This document shows, piece by piece, positions 29,105-38,286 of a stretch of DNA of 64,000 bases. Both the position numbers and the translations under genes were made by a program. The DNA is from Streptomyces achromogenes (GTDB lineage: Bacteria > Actinomycetota > Actinomycetes > Streptomycetales > Streptomycetaceae): positions 5,580,001 through 5,644,000 of the forward strand of contig NZ_JAUSYH010000001.1 of the NCBI RefSeq assembly GCF_030816715.1, given 5' to 3'. Position 1 is the stretch's first letter; each line of letters begins with the position of its first letter. Below the pieces are notes generated by a model. The model did no database searches and was not told the origin of the DNA. It saw nothing but the letters and a program-made list of their open reading frames with translations.

Positions 29105-29943
29105 GCGGCAGGTGTCCCCTCGCTCGGTGCAGCGTCCGGACCCTCTTCCAGGGCGGAGCCGGACGGGGTCAGCAGGCCGAGCGCGGCGCCCACTGCACGT
29201 GGGACGAGGCCCCGCGCGACCTGCGCGAGCGCGCCAACCGTCGGATCCTCGAAGGCGGTGATCGCGTCCTCGACCTGCTCCACCGCGCTCTTGAGACGTT
29301 CGGCCTCCTCGCACGGATTTGGCACCAGGTGCAGCACCTGTTCGGCGACCCAGTCCGCGACGTGGTCCTCGGGATCGGCCAGCGGCAGCACCGGGACCAC
29401 GATTTTGATCTTCTCGGCGATGACGCCGCGCAGGAACTCGGCCACGACGTCCGCGAAGAACCACTGGTAGATCAGGCAGAGCAGGTCGCCGGACCAACCC
29501 TTGCCGTCTGCGGCGAGCGCCTCTGGATGCTGTGCGGCCAGCCGCTCCGCGGTCGCCGCGGCCGCCCGCCGTACAGCCGCGTCAGCGACCGTGCCGCCCT
29601 CACCGCCCACGGCTCGGACGAACCGGGCCGCGAAGTCTGTACGGGCGTCACTCCCGTCCGGATCAGGCGGACCGCCTGCAGAGGTGTCGCGGCCCGCTGC
29701 GAGGGTGTCCATGACGGTCGTCAGCCGTTCGCCGGCCGCGTAGGCGGCGTCCCACAGACCGAAGGCGGACGGGTCCGCTCGCAGAGTGCGATGCAGGACG
29801 CCCAAGCAGTCCTCGGCTATCACCTCAAGGTCCTCAAGGCGGCCAGAACGCCACGCCGAGAGACGCCTTCCGACACGGCTCCACTCGCCGGCCGGCGTAC
29901 CGGGGTTCCCTCTCGGCCCCGGCCACCGTGACGACGTACCCAT
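29101..29943 (-). CDS. unknown protein coupled to the QueC-like enzyme (QatB-like position)
   Basis: A 280-residue protein starting MGTSSRWPGPRGNPG at 29941-29943 after a CGAGGGGGA Shine-Dalgarno. It is mostly helical, with a hydrophobic-aromatic segment WSGDLLCLIYQWFFADVVAEFL, then IKIVVPVLPLADPEDHVADW, and an acidic C-terminus. No known domain is recognisable. Two things stand out: the Met-Gly start, which methionine aminopeptidase would convert to an N-terminal glycine, and strict coupling to the QueC-like gene. In Qat loci a QatB protein of unknown fold precedes QatC, so this may be its counterpart. Confidence 0.65.
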   Translation of the reverse strand: MGTSSRWPGPRGNPGTPAGEWSRVGRRLSAWRSGRLEDLEVIAEDCLGVLHRTLRADPSAFGLWDAAYAAGERLTTVMDTLAAGRDTSAGGPPDPDGSDARTDFAARFVRAVGGEGGTVADAAVRRAAAATAERLAAQHPEALAADGKGWSGDLLCLIYQWFFADVVAEFLRGVIAEKIKIVVPVLPLADPEDHVADWVAEQVLHLVPNPCEEAERLKSAVEQVEDAITAFEDPTVGALAQVARGLVPRAVGAALGLLTPSGSALEEGPDAAPSEGTPAA

Positions 29944-30243
29944 CAGCACTCCCCCTCGTAGGGCGCCGACAGCCCTTTCTCCAGGGGAGCAGCAAGATGG
30001 AGCGCCAGGTAGGGCGCGACTCGGCCATGACTGGTGAGCGGGTCCTAGCACCCGGGTGCAACGCTGGGTGAGGTAGAGGGGCCTCTGGGGTGTGAGAGGT
30101 TGCGCAGAGTGATCGACCCGTGCGTGAAGGGTACGAAGGGCCGGTTGCGCACACGTATGGCCTGGCAAGATTGGCGGGGGCGCGCAGCAGCAGCGTGTCA
30201 CCGGTGCAGCCGGGGTCCAGCCGAGTGAGGGAATGATCGTCTG
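29944..30243. promoter_or_regulatory. divergent promoter region between the QatB-like gene and pglY
   Basis: Three hundred bases separate two divergent starts. A 12-bp perfect palindrome GCACCCGGGTGC lies at 30048-30059. Two TTGCGC hexamers (GGTTGCGCAGAG and GGTTGCGCACAC) precede possible -10 regions toward pglY, but neither is convincing enough to call. No small open frame with proper codon bias was found. Confidence 0.45.
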
Positions 30244-33200
30244 ATGTCGACCAGAGAGCTCGTCCTGCGTGACGTCATCGCCGTCAAGGAAGACGTCCAC
30301 GCCGGAAACTTCAAGGTCGACCTCTCTCAGGGCTTCAACGAGACCGATGAGCGGGTGGGCGAGTACGTCGTCACCGAGCAGCTGCAGAAGCAGTTCCGCA
30401 AGGCGCTCGGTTTGGTCGCCGACGCCGTGCGCACGGGCGACTCGCACGCCGCCTATCTGCACGGTTCGTTCGGCGCCGGTAAGAGCCACTTCCTGACCGT
30501 GCTGCATGCGGCGCTCAACAACCACCCGGCGGCGCAGGCCAAGCCCCGCCTCGCCGAGGTGATGGCCGAGCACCAGGACTGGCTGCCGAGCAGCCGCTTC
30601 CTGATGGTGCCCTACCACCTGGTCGGCTCCGCGGACCTGGACTCCGCGCTGCTCGGCGGGTACGTGCACACCGTGCGTCAGCTCCACCCCGAGGCGCCGA
30701 CGCCTGCCGTCTACCGGGCCGATGCGCTGCTCGCCGATGCGCAGCGGCAGCGCGAGTTCCTCGCCGATGACGACAAGTTCCGGCAGTGGCTCGGAGTCGG
30801 AGCGCCGACGGCGCAGGCCGCCGTGGCGAACGAGGACGATGCCGACGATGTGCCACTGATCGACGCGGGCACGGGCGACATCGCCGTCCCGGTCGACTGG
30901 AGCACCGCCGAGCTGGACGAGGCCTTCGCGGCGAAGGCCGGCGATCCAGAACGCGACCGTTTGGTGTCCGCGTTGGTCAGCGGCCCGATGGCGGCATACG
31001 CCCGCGCGGCCCGCGGTGACAAGGACTCCTTCATTCCGCTGGAGAACGGACTGAAGGTCATCTCACGACATGCTAAGGACCGCGGCTACGACGGCGTCGT
31101 ACTCTTCCTCGACGAGCTGATTCTCTGGCTCCAGGCGCACATGGGGGAGCAGGACTTCGTCCGGGACCAGGTGCAGCGGCTGGTCAAGCTGATCGAGTCC
31201 GGCGACGGGGATCGGCCGGTGCCGATCGTGTCGTTCATCTCCCGCCAGCGTGACCTGTCCCAGCTGATCGGTGCGGACGTCGCGGGCGCCGAAGTACAGA
31301 ACCTCGAGCAGCAGATCGACTACCTCGCGGGGCGGATCGACGTCGTCGAGTTGGAGGACAGCAACCTCGTCGAGATCATCAAGCACCGGGTCCTCGCCCC
31401 GCGTCCCGGTATGGAGCAGGCCCGCGACGACGCGTTCAAGCTCGTCGAGTCGTCCCGGGACGAGGTGCGGCAGGTCCTTCTCGACGCACAAGGCCGCACC
31501 GAGGCGAACTGGGACGACTTCCGCACGCTCTACCCCTTGTCGCCCGCCCTGCTCAACGTCCTGGTCGACCTCTCCGGGGCGCTGCAGCGAGAGCGGACCG
31601 GCCTCAAGCTCGTACAGGAACTCCTCGGGCGCCGCCTCGACGACCTCAAGCTCGGCGAACTCATCCCGATAGGGGACCTGTGGGACGTCATCGCACAGCG
31701 CACCGGCGAGGCGTTCACGGCCAAGCTGAAGGCGGAGGCGGAGACTGCCCGGCGCTTCCACGAGCGGGTACGCGACCACCTCATGACGAAGTACGGATCG
31801 GCCGACGACAAGCGATTCCAGACCGACGACCGGCTCATCAAGACGCTGCTTCTCGCCGCCCTCGCCCCGCACGTGCCCGCGCTGTCCCGACTCACCGGCG
31901 GCAAGCTCTCAGCCCTGAACCACGGAACCATCCGGACTCGGGTCGGGGACGCGGGCGCGGTCGCGGTCAAGCGACTCCTTGAGCTGCAGTCCGAGGGCTT
32001 CGACGGTGAACTGCGCAGCGAGGGCGACAGCACCGACCCGGTGTTCCATCTCCACCTGTCCGACCTCGACGTCGAACCGCTCCTCGAAGAAGTGCAGGGT
32101 GTCGCCGATCAGCTCGGCTACCGGCGCCAGTGGATCAAGGACCAGCTGTGGGCTGCGCTCGGAGTCCCCGACACCCAGGCGTTCGTCTGCATACGGGAGG
32201 TCGTGTGGCGCGGGACGAAGCGCACAGCCGAGTTCGTCTTCGGGAATGTCCGCGACCCCCATCTGCCCGACGAGCAGTTCAGGCCGCAGCTGGGCAGCGA
32301 CCTGAGGATCGTCATCGACTACCCCTTCGACGACGGCGACCACTCGCCGATGGACGACGTACAGCGGGTCGACCGGATGAAGCGGGCAGGAAAGTCCGCC
32401 CCTACCGTCGTCTGGCTGTCCGACTTCCTCTCCGAGCAGAAGAGCCGCAACCTCGGACGCCTCCTCAAGATCAACTACCTGCTTGAGCGGGACCGGCTCG
32501 AGGAGCACACCGCCACGCGCCCTGCCGACGAACGCGCCCAGATCCGTAACCAGCTCAAGGCGTCCAGGGACAATCTCACCGGTCAGCTCACCGAAGCGCT
32601 CCAGCAGGTGTACGGCATCGCCCGGGCCGAGCCCGGCACCACAGGAGCCGAGGTCCCCGAAGGGAAGCACCTGCTCACCCTCCAGCCCGGTTTCACCCGC
32701 ACCAACCCCGAGGCAGCCGTCAGCTTCGAGGAGAACCTCTACTTTGTCGCGGACGACATCCTCGCGGCACGCCACCCCAAGCACCCGGACTTCGACCCGC
32801 GCCTCACCCGCAAGGCCATCACCAAAGCAGAGCTGAAGACCACGCTGACGTGGATCAACCGGGCCATGGCGGACGGCAGTCGCCGCGTCGTCGTCGACGG
32901 ACACCAGCTGGCCAGCGTACGGAAGATCGTCCACGCCCTTGGTCTCGGCGAGGTGCACGACGGACCGCTCAACGTCACCAACGACTGGCGGTTGCGGATC
33001 AACAAGAAGGCTGCGGAGAACCCCGACGTCGGCCCTGACCTGTCGGTGGAGGACATCCGTACCTGGATCGAGGAGCTCGGCTACACCGGCCTGGACCGCA
33101 ACGTCAGCAACCTGATCATCGCGACCTATGCCCTGCTCGACGACCGCACCTGGGTCTACCAGACCTCGCCACTGACCGAGGCCCCCGACCTCGAACGAAT

Positions 33201-34173
33201 CGGCCAGGGGTACGGGCTCCGGGCGGTGGAACTCCCAAGTGAGGACGAGTTCACCACCGCCCTGGGACGCGCGGGTAAGATCTTCGGCAAGACCGTCTCG
33301 CGGGTGCTGTTCGCCCGTAACGTCGCCAGTCTCGCGGAGAAGGTCCGTAAGGTCGCCGAGGACAATCAGCGGGCGGTCGGCGATGCTCGCACCCTGCTGC
33401 AGGACAACGCGGCACGTCTCGGCCTGGCAGGGCCGGGGGGCGCGGACGCCCCGCGTATCAAGTCCATGAAGGCGGCGGCCGATCTCGTCGCGCGCTTGCT
33501 GCGCGCCGATTCCCCTGCCGCCCTGGTAAGGGAGCTGGCTGCCGCGGCGTATGACGTCACAGACGGGGAGATCGGGGCAGCGCTTGTTCAGGCCCCTGAA
33601 GTGCTCACCGCGCTGCGCTCGCCCGACTGGACGGAGGACCTCGACACGGTCCGCTCCCTCACGAACCGGGGCGACAGCGTCGGTGAGCGAGCCGCCCGGC
33701 TCCTCGACCAGGTGTCCCGGACCGCAAACGAGCACGAGGAAGAGTCCTCGCTCGTTCCCGTACTGGACGGGCTGCGGGACAGCACGAAGGCGCTGATGCG
33801 CGAGGTGGCCCGGCTCGCACAGGCAGCCCCGCCCGTCATGCCTCCGGAGCCCGCGGTGTCATCGGAGCGCACCGCCCAGGACGTCAGTCTCACCGAGCAC
33901 GGGAATCCGCGTGTCCCCACGCCTCCCGTCACGGCACCTCCCGCCGACGGCGCGGGCACCGGGTCCGCGCCCGCGCACCCGGGCCTCTCGGATACCTCCC
34001 ACCCTGTGCATGTGGTGGAACCCAGGCGGCTCGAAGCGACTCTGGCCGCCACGGTCACCCGCATCGAGGATGAGATCCGTACCTTTCTGGTAGCCCATCC
34101 CGACAGCCGGGTCCAGGTCACCTGGAAGCCGATCGCCGCCGAGGGCAGCGACAGTGAAGGGACCGGAGACTGA
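30244..34173 (+). CDS. pglY: PglY, large ATPase of type 2 BREX
   Basis: A 1309-residue P-loop ATPase of the PglY/BrxC (DUF6079) type. Walker A is HGSFGAGKSHFLTVL (about residues 74-84) and Walker B is GVVLFLDELILW (about 284-295). The remainder is long and helical with a disordered Pro-rich stretch near the C-terminus (TPPVTAPPADGAGTG). In BREX it is essential for defence and assembles with PglX and PglZ. It starts the second BREX operon; its stop overlaps the pglZ start by one base (TGATG). Confidence 0.94.
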   Translation: MSTRELVLRDVIAVKEDVHAGNFKVDLSQGFNETDERVGEYVVTEQLQKQFRKALGLVADAVRTGDSHAAYLHGSFGAGKSHFLTVLHAALNNHPAAQAKPRLAEVMAEHQDWLPSSRFLMVPYHLVGSADLDSALLGGYVHTVRQLHPEAPTPAVYRADALLADAQRQREFLADDDKFRQWLGVGAPTAQAAVANEDDADDVPLIDAGTGDIAVPVDWSTAELDEAFAAKAGDPERDRLVSALVSGPMAAYARAARGDKDSFIPLENGLKVISRHAKDRGYDGVVLFLDELILWLQAHMGEQDFVRDQVQRLVKLIESGDGDRPVPIVSFISRQRDLSQLIGADVAGAEVQNLEQQIDYLAGRIDVVELEDSNLVEIIKHRVLAPRPGMEQARDDAFKLVESSRDEVRQVLLDAQGRTEANWDDFRTLYPLSPALLNVLVDLSGALQRERTGLKLVQELLGRRLDDLKLGELIPIGDLWDVIAQRTGEAFTAKLKAEAETARRFHERVRDHLMTKYGSADDKRFQTDDRLIKTLLLAALAPHVPALSRLTGGKLSALNHGTIRTRVGDAGAVAVKRLLELQSEGFDGELRSEGDSTDPVFHLHLSDLDVEPLLEEVQGVADQLGYRRQWIKDQLWAALGVPDTQAFVCIREVVWRGTKRTAEFVFGNVRDPHLPDEQFRPQLGSDLRIVIDYPFDDGDHSPMDDVQRVDRMKRAGKSAPTVVWLSDFLSEQKSRNLGRLLKINYLLERDRLEEHTATRPADERAQIRNQLKASRDNLTGQLTEALQQVYGIARAEPGTTGAEVPEGKHLLTLQPGFTRTNPEAAVSFEENLYFVADDILAARHPKHPDFDPRLTRKAITKAELKTTLTWINRAMADGSRRVVVDGHQLASVRKIVHALGLGEVHDGPLNVTNDWRLRINKKAAENPDVGPDLSVEDIRTWIEELGYTGLDRNVSNLIIATYALLDDRTWVYQTSPLTEAPDLERIGQGYGLRAVELPSEDEFTTALGRAGKIFGKTVSRVLFARNVASLAEKVRKVAEDNQRAVGDARTLLQDNAARLGLAGPGGADAPRIKSMKAAADLVARLLRADSPAALVRELAAAAYDVTDGEIGAALVQAPEVLTALRSPDWTEDLDTVRSLTNRGDSVGERAARLLDQVSRTANEHEEESSLVPVLDGLRDSTKALMREVARLAQAAPPVMPPEPAVSSERTAQDVSLTEHGNPRVPTPPVTAPPADGAGTGSAPAHPGLSDTSHPVHVVEPRRLEATLAATVTRIEDEIRTFLVAHPDSRVQVTWKPIAAEGSDSEGTGD

Positions 34174-36950
34174 TGGCCCCTTCCGCGCCGCGGGTCGGGC
34201 GACGCACCGTCGAAGCGCTCCTGACCGCGCACAAGGACAGCCTGCGCGAACGCAGCCTGGTCCTGATCCACGGCCGTTACCTCCCAGGAGCGCCCACCCG
34301 GTTCACGACGGCCGTCGAGGATGAGCCCCGCCGCGTGCAAGTCCGGGACGAATCCTCCGTCCTCGGCGTGACAGCCGCCTGGCACGATCACCGGGACACG
34401 GCCGGACCGGGCGACGTCCTCGTGGTCACCACCGGGGTCGACGACGAGCAGCTCGGCTGGGACCTGCGCGGGCAGGCCATTCTTCGCCGCACGCTCACCG
34501 TCGAGAACGCGGAGGTCGTCACCCAGCGATTCGGCGCCACCGGCCTCGATGTCCGTATGTACGGCATGGAGTGGCTCCTCGAAGCGCTCCTGGAAGCCGA
34601 ACCCTCCGACACCGGTTGGCCGCGCGTCGGGGGACTGCTCACCCTTGACACGGCACTGCGTGTCCTGGCCGTACAGCGGCTCGGCCTCGGCTCCGGCGAG
34701 GGCGGAACCGGGGCCGGTCCCCAGGCGCAGCCGCCCACGCTCGACACCGACACCCTGCTCGCCTGGTCGCGTACGCCGGCGGGCCCACTCCGCTTCGCCG
34801 AACTCCCCGTCATCGAACGCACCGAACTGAAGAAGTGGCTCGGCGACACGGCGGGCCCCGCGGCACCGGTGCTTCTCTCCCTCGCGGAAGCCGGACTCAG
34901 CCACGACGCCATGGCGCTCGGCGTCCTCGCGGCAGTCTTGAGGGACCCTGCTGTGGCTCCCGACACCGCCCTCACGATCGGCAGCCTCTTCGGGCAGGTT
35001 ATGCCCCGCCGGGCAGCCCTCAGCGCCTTCACCGACGCAGTGGAAGGGACGCTGACCCGCTGGATCGTCCAAGCCAGGACCAGCCCGACCACCCGGCGAC
35101 AGGTCTTCGCCGTACTGGACCGTGCCGACCAGCTGGCCGAAACAGCGGGCCTGACCGAGACCCTCACCAGGAGCCGGTTCCTGCCCACCGGATTCGCCGC
35201 GCAACTCGGCAGGACCGTCGCCGAAGCACGCCGTTCCTCCACGGCAGGAGAGACGGCGCTCGCCGACCTGGCAGGACACGGCCTTGCCGCGCTCTACCCG
35301 GACCGGGTGCAGGTGGCGGAGATGGCGGTGCGCATCGCCCGCTGGCTGGAACAGCCCGAACCGGCCGTGTCCACGGTGGAGCGCGGCATCCGCTCCCAGA
35401 TCACCGACTGGGGCTGGGCCGACCGCGCGCTCACCCTCCTGTGGGCAGGGGACCCCGGCGGCGATCTGGCCACAGGTCGCGAACTGCAGGGCCTCTACGA
35501 GCAGGGCCGGGCGCGCAGAGAACGCCTCGACGAGCAGTTCGCCCGCCACCTCGCGGCCTGGTCCGCGCACGCTACGGCGCACCAGCCGAACGGCGCCCTG
35601 GTCATCGAGAACGTACTGGAGACGGCCGTACGTCCACTGGTCGGTGCGGGAGCGCCCCTGGTCGTCGTACTCGACGGGATGAGCTGCGCGGTCGCCATAC
35701 AGCTCGGTGAGGAGACGGAGCGCGAAGGCTGGCGGGAGGTCGTGCCGCGCCCAGCCGACGGACAGTCGGCAGGCCGGATGGCCGCGGTATCCATGCTGCC
35801 CTCCGTCACCCGGACGAGCCGTGCCTCGCTTCTCACCGGAGAAGCAGTCCAGGGTGGGCAGTCCGTGGAGGCCGCAGGCTTCCGCGACTTCTGGAAGCGG
35901 CACCGCAAGGAAGCCGCCCTCTTCCACAAGGCGGACATCGGTGGCGAGACGGGCCACGCTCTTGCCCACGAGCTCATGGGTGCACTCGCTTCCGAGGCGG
36001 TCGTCGGCGTGGTCCTGAACACCATCGACGACGCGCTCGACAAGGGACAACAGGGACGCGGAACGACCTGGGGCCTCGACGACATCACCCACCTGCGGGA
36101 CCTGCTGTCAGCGGCCAAGGGCTACGGGCGCCCGGTCGTGCTGGTCGCCGACCATGGCCACGTCCTGGAGCGGGGCAGCCGCAGCGGCAGCACGGAGGTG
36201 CCCGCAGCCGGAGCGGCCTCGCCGCGATGGCGGACCGGCGGACCGGCCCAGGACGGAGAGATCGAGATCCGGGGAGACCGGGTCCTCGAAGGAGGCGGCA
36301 GTGTCGTCCTGCCATGGCGTGAGGACATCCGGTACACCGGACGCAAGGCCGGCTACCACGGAGGCGCGTCTCTCGCGGAGGTGACCGTCCCCGTGCTCAC
36401 CCTTGTCGCCGTCGCCGCACAGACGCCCAAGGGCTGGGACGGGCTGCCGCGGGAGCGGTCGACCCCCGCATGGTGGAGCGAACCCCTGCCGGGAACCGAG
36501 CCCGCACGGGCGGCCCTTCCCGCAGCCGGGAGCGCGGGAGTCGCGGTGGAGACAGAGTCGCGTCAGGACACGACCGGCACCGAGGCCCGCATGAGTTCTT
36601 CGGCCGTCCCCCGAACCGCCGTCGGCCTGGGCAGCGAGGTGGTGGCGAGTGAGGTCTATGCAGCGCAGAAGGAATATGTCCGCAAAGCGCCGGAGGCGAA
36701 GGTCGTCGCCGCGGTCATCGACGCTCTCGTCGCCGCAGGCGGCACCATGTCTCCGGCGGCGCTCGCGGCGGCGATCTCCGCGACCGGACGTGTCCGGCGC
36801 AACATCGAGGGTTTCGTCGCAACCGTTCAGCGATTGCTGAACGTCGAGGGCTATCCCGTCCTCGGATTCGTCGACGCCGGACACGCGGTGAAACTCGATG
36901 TCCCGCTGCTGATGGAGCAGTTCCTGCCGCGCCCGAAGCTGAAGGAGTAA
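34173..36950 (+). CDS. pglZ: PglZ, alkaline-phosphatase-superfamily BREX protein
   Basis: A 925-residue protein with the PglZ domain in its second half. Metal-site segments are visible: VVVLDGMSCAV (about residue 496), VVLVADHGHVLERG (about 656) and KAGYHGGASLAEVTVP. The N-terminal half is helical, and a C-terminal winged-helix-like region (VAAVIDALVAAGGTMSP, GRVRRNIEGFVATVQRLL) follows a disordered linker. PglZ is the hallmark of all BREX types; in S. coelicolor it is toxic without PglX. It is translationally coupled to pglY and 4 bp from brxD. Confidence 0.94.
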   Translation: MAPSAPRVGRRTVEALLTAHKDSLRERSLVLIHGRYLPGAPTRFTTAVEDEPRRVQVRDESSVLGVTAAWHDHRDTAGPGDVLVVTTGVDDEQLGWDLRGQAILRRTLTVENAEVVTQRFGATGLDVRMYGMEWLLEALLEAEPSDTGWPRVGGLLTLDTALRVLAVQRLGLGSGEGGTGAGPQAQPPTLDTDTLLAWSRTPAGPLRFAELPVIERTELKKWLGDTAGPAAPVLLSLAEAGLSHDAMALGVLAAVLRDPAVAPDTALTIGSLFGQVMPRRAALSAFTDAVEGTLTRWIVQARTSPTTRRQVFAVLDRADQLAETAGLTETLTRSRFLPTGFAAQLGRTVAEARRSSTAGETALADLAGHGLAALYPDRVQVAEMAVRIARWLEQPEPAVSTVERGIRSQITDWGWADRALTLLWAGDPGGDLATGRELQGLYEQGRARRERLDEQFARHLAAWSAHATAHQPNGALVIENVLETAVRPLVGAGAPLVVVLDGMSCAVAIQLGEETEREGWREVVPRPADGQSAGRMAAVSMLPSVTRTSRASLLTGEAVQGGQSVEAAGFRDFWKRHRKEAALFHKADIGGETGHALAHELMGALASEAVVGVVLNTIDDALDKGQQGRGTTWGLDDITHLRDLLSAAKGYGRPVVLVADHGHVLERGSRSGSTEVPAAGAASPRWRTGGPAQDGEIEIRGDRVLEGGGSVVLPWREDIRYTGRKAGYHGGASLAEVTVPVLTLVAVAAQTPKGWDGLPRERSTPAWWSEPLPGTEPARAALPAAGSAGVAVETESRQDTTGTEARMSSSAVPRTAVGLGSEVVASEVYAAQKEYVRKAPEAKVVAAVIDALVAAGGTMSPAALAAAISATGRVRRNIEGFVATVQRLLNVEGYPVLGFVDAGHAVKLDVPLLMEQFLPRPKLKE

Positions 36951-36954
36951 CGAG

Positions 36955-38286
36955 ATGTCGCTCTCCGCCCCGGTGAGCGTGGCCAGACGCCGCGAGGTCA
37001 TCGACGCGCTGCGACGCGGCACCGTACCGCAGGCCGGCCTCGATCTGTTCGCCGTGGGGCTCGGCCGGTTCGAAAGCGCCCTCGACGACGACCTTGCCAC
37101 GGTCACCCGCGGCGGTGCCGCCTTCCACGCGATCCGAGGCGACTACGGGTCCGGCAAGACTTTTTTCGCACGCTGGCTGACCGAGCGCGCCAAGCGGGCC
37201 GGCCTGGCCACCGCGGAAGTGCAGATCTCCGAGACGGAAACACCCCTGCACCGTCTGGAGACGGTCTACCGAAGGCTCACCGAACGCCTGGCCACCGCCA
37301 CGCACCAACCCAGCGCACTGCGAGCGGTGATCGACTCCTGGTTCTACACGCTGGAGGAGGAGGTCCTCGACGGCGAGGACCTCGACGAGGAGGACGAGGC
37401 GGCGCTCTCCGAGGCCGTGACCGCACTGATGGAGCGACGGCTCTCCGATGTCGCGCGCACCACCCCCGCGTTCGCTGCGGCCCTGCGCGGCTACCGCCGA
37501 GCGGTCACGGAGGGGGACGGGGCCACCGCGGAAGCGCTGATCGCCTGGCTCGGCGGACAGAAGTCCGTCGCGGCGTCGGCACGCCGCTCGGCAGGAGTGC
37601 GCGGAGACCTCGACCACTTCGCAGCCCTAGGCTTTCTCCAGGGCCTGCTCACCGTGTTGCGGGACTGCGGCCACCCTGGTCTTCTCCTCGTACTCGACGA
37701 GATCGAGACGCTTCAGCGGGTCCGCGGCGATGTCCGGGAGAAGGGCCTCAACGCACTACGGCAACTCCTCGACGAGATCGACGCGGGCCGGTTCCCCGGG
37801 CTTTTTCTCGTCATCACCGGCACCCCTGCTTTCTACGACGGTCAACAGGGCGCGCAGCGGCTGCCTCCGCTGGCCCAGCGTCTGGCCACCGACTTCACCA
37901 CCGACCCGCGCTTCGACTCGCCGCGCGCGGTGCAACTCCGCCTGCCGGGCTTCGACTTGCCCAGGCTCGGCGAACTCGGCCGGAACGTCCGCGACCTCTA
38001 CCAGGCGGCAGCGACCCATCCCGACCGGGTGGCCGCACGCGTCGACGACCGTTACGTCGACGAGCTGGCCACAGCTGTGACCGGTGGACTCGGCGGCAAA
38101 GTCGGCGTCGCACCGCGCGTCTTCCTGCGTAAACTCGTCGCCGACGTCCTGGACAGGGTCGACGAGTTCGAGGACTTCGACCCGCGCGAGCACTATGCGA
38201 TCACGATCGCGGAGGCCGAACTCAACAGCGTCGAGCGAAACGCCGCGGCCGGGGACGCCGACGACATCGCGCTGGAACTGCCATGA
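36955..38286 (+). CDS. brxD: BrxD, AAA-type ATPase of type 2 BREX
   Basis: A 443-residue ATPase of the BrxD (formerly DUF2791) family: Walker A IRGDYGSGKTFFARWL (about residues 60-75), Walker B LLLVLDEIETLQRVRGD (about 243-258), sensor region LFLVITGTPAFYDGQQG, and a C-terminal DELATAVTGGLGGKVGVAPR motif. It is found only in type 2 BREX and coprothermobacter-like variants. It overlaps the brxHI start by 4 bp (ATGA), which suggests equal production with the helicase. Confidence 0.92.
   Translation: MSLSAPVSVARRREVIDALRRGTVPQAGLDLFAVGLGRFESALDDDLATVTRGGAAFHAIRGDYGSGKTFFARWLTERAKRAGLATAEVQISETETPLHRLETVYRRLTERLATATHQPSALRAVIDSWFYTLEEEVLDGEDLDEEDEAALSEAVTALMERRLSDVARTTPAFAAALRGYRRAVTEGDGATAEALIAWLGGQKSVAASARRSAGVRGDLDHFAALGFLQGLLTVLRDCGHPGLLLVLDEIETLQRVRGDVREKGLNALRQLLDEIDAGRFPGLFLVITGTPAFYDGQQGAQRLPPLAQRLATDFTTDPRFDSPRAVQLRLPGFDLPRLGELGRNVRDLYQAAATHPDRVAARVDDRYVDELATAVTGGLGGKVGVAPRVFLRKLVADVLDRVDEFEDFDPREHYAITIAEAELNSVERNAAAGDADDIALELP

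Noticed and set aside
27770..29943. Complete Qat (QatABCD) system
   Set aside because: Only QatC-like and a possible QatB-like gene are present; no QatA-type ATPase or TatD-like nuclease gene adjoins them.
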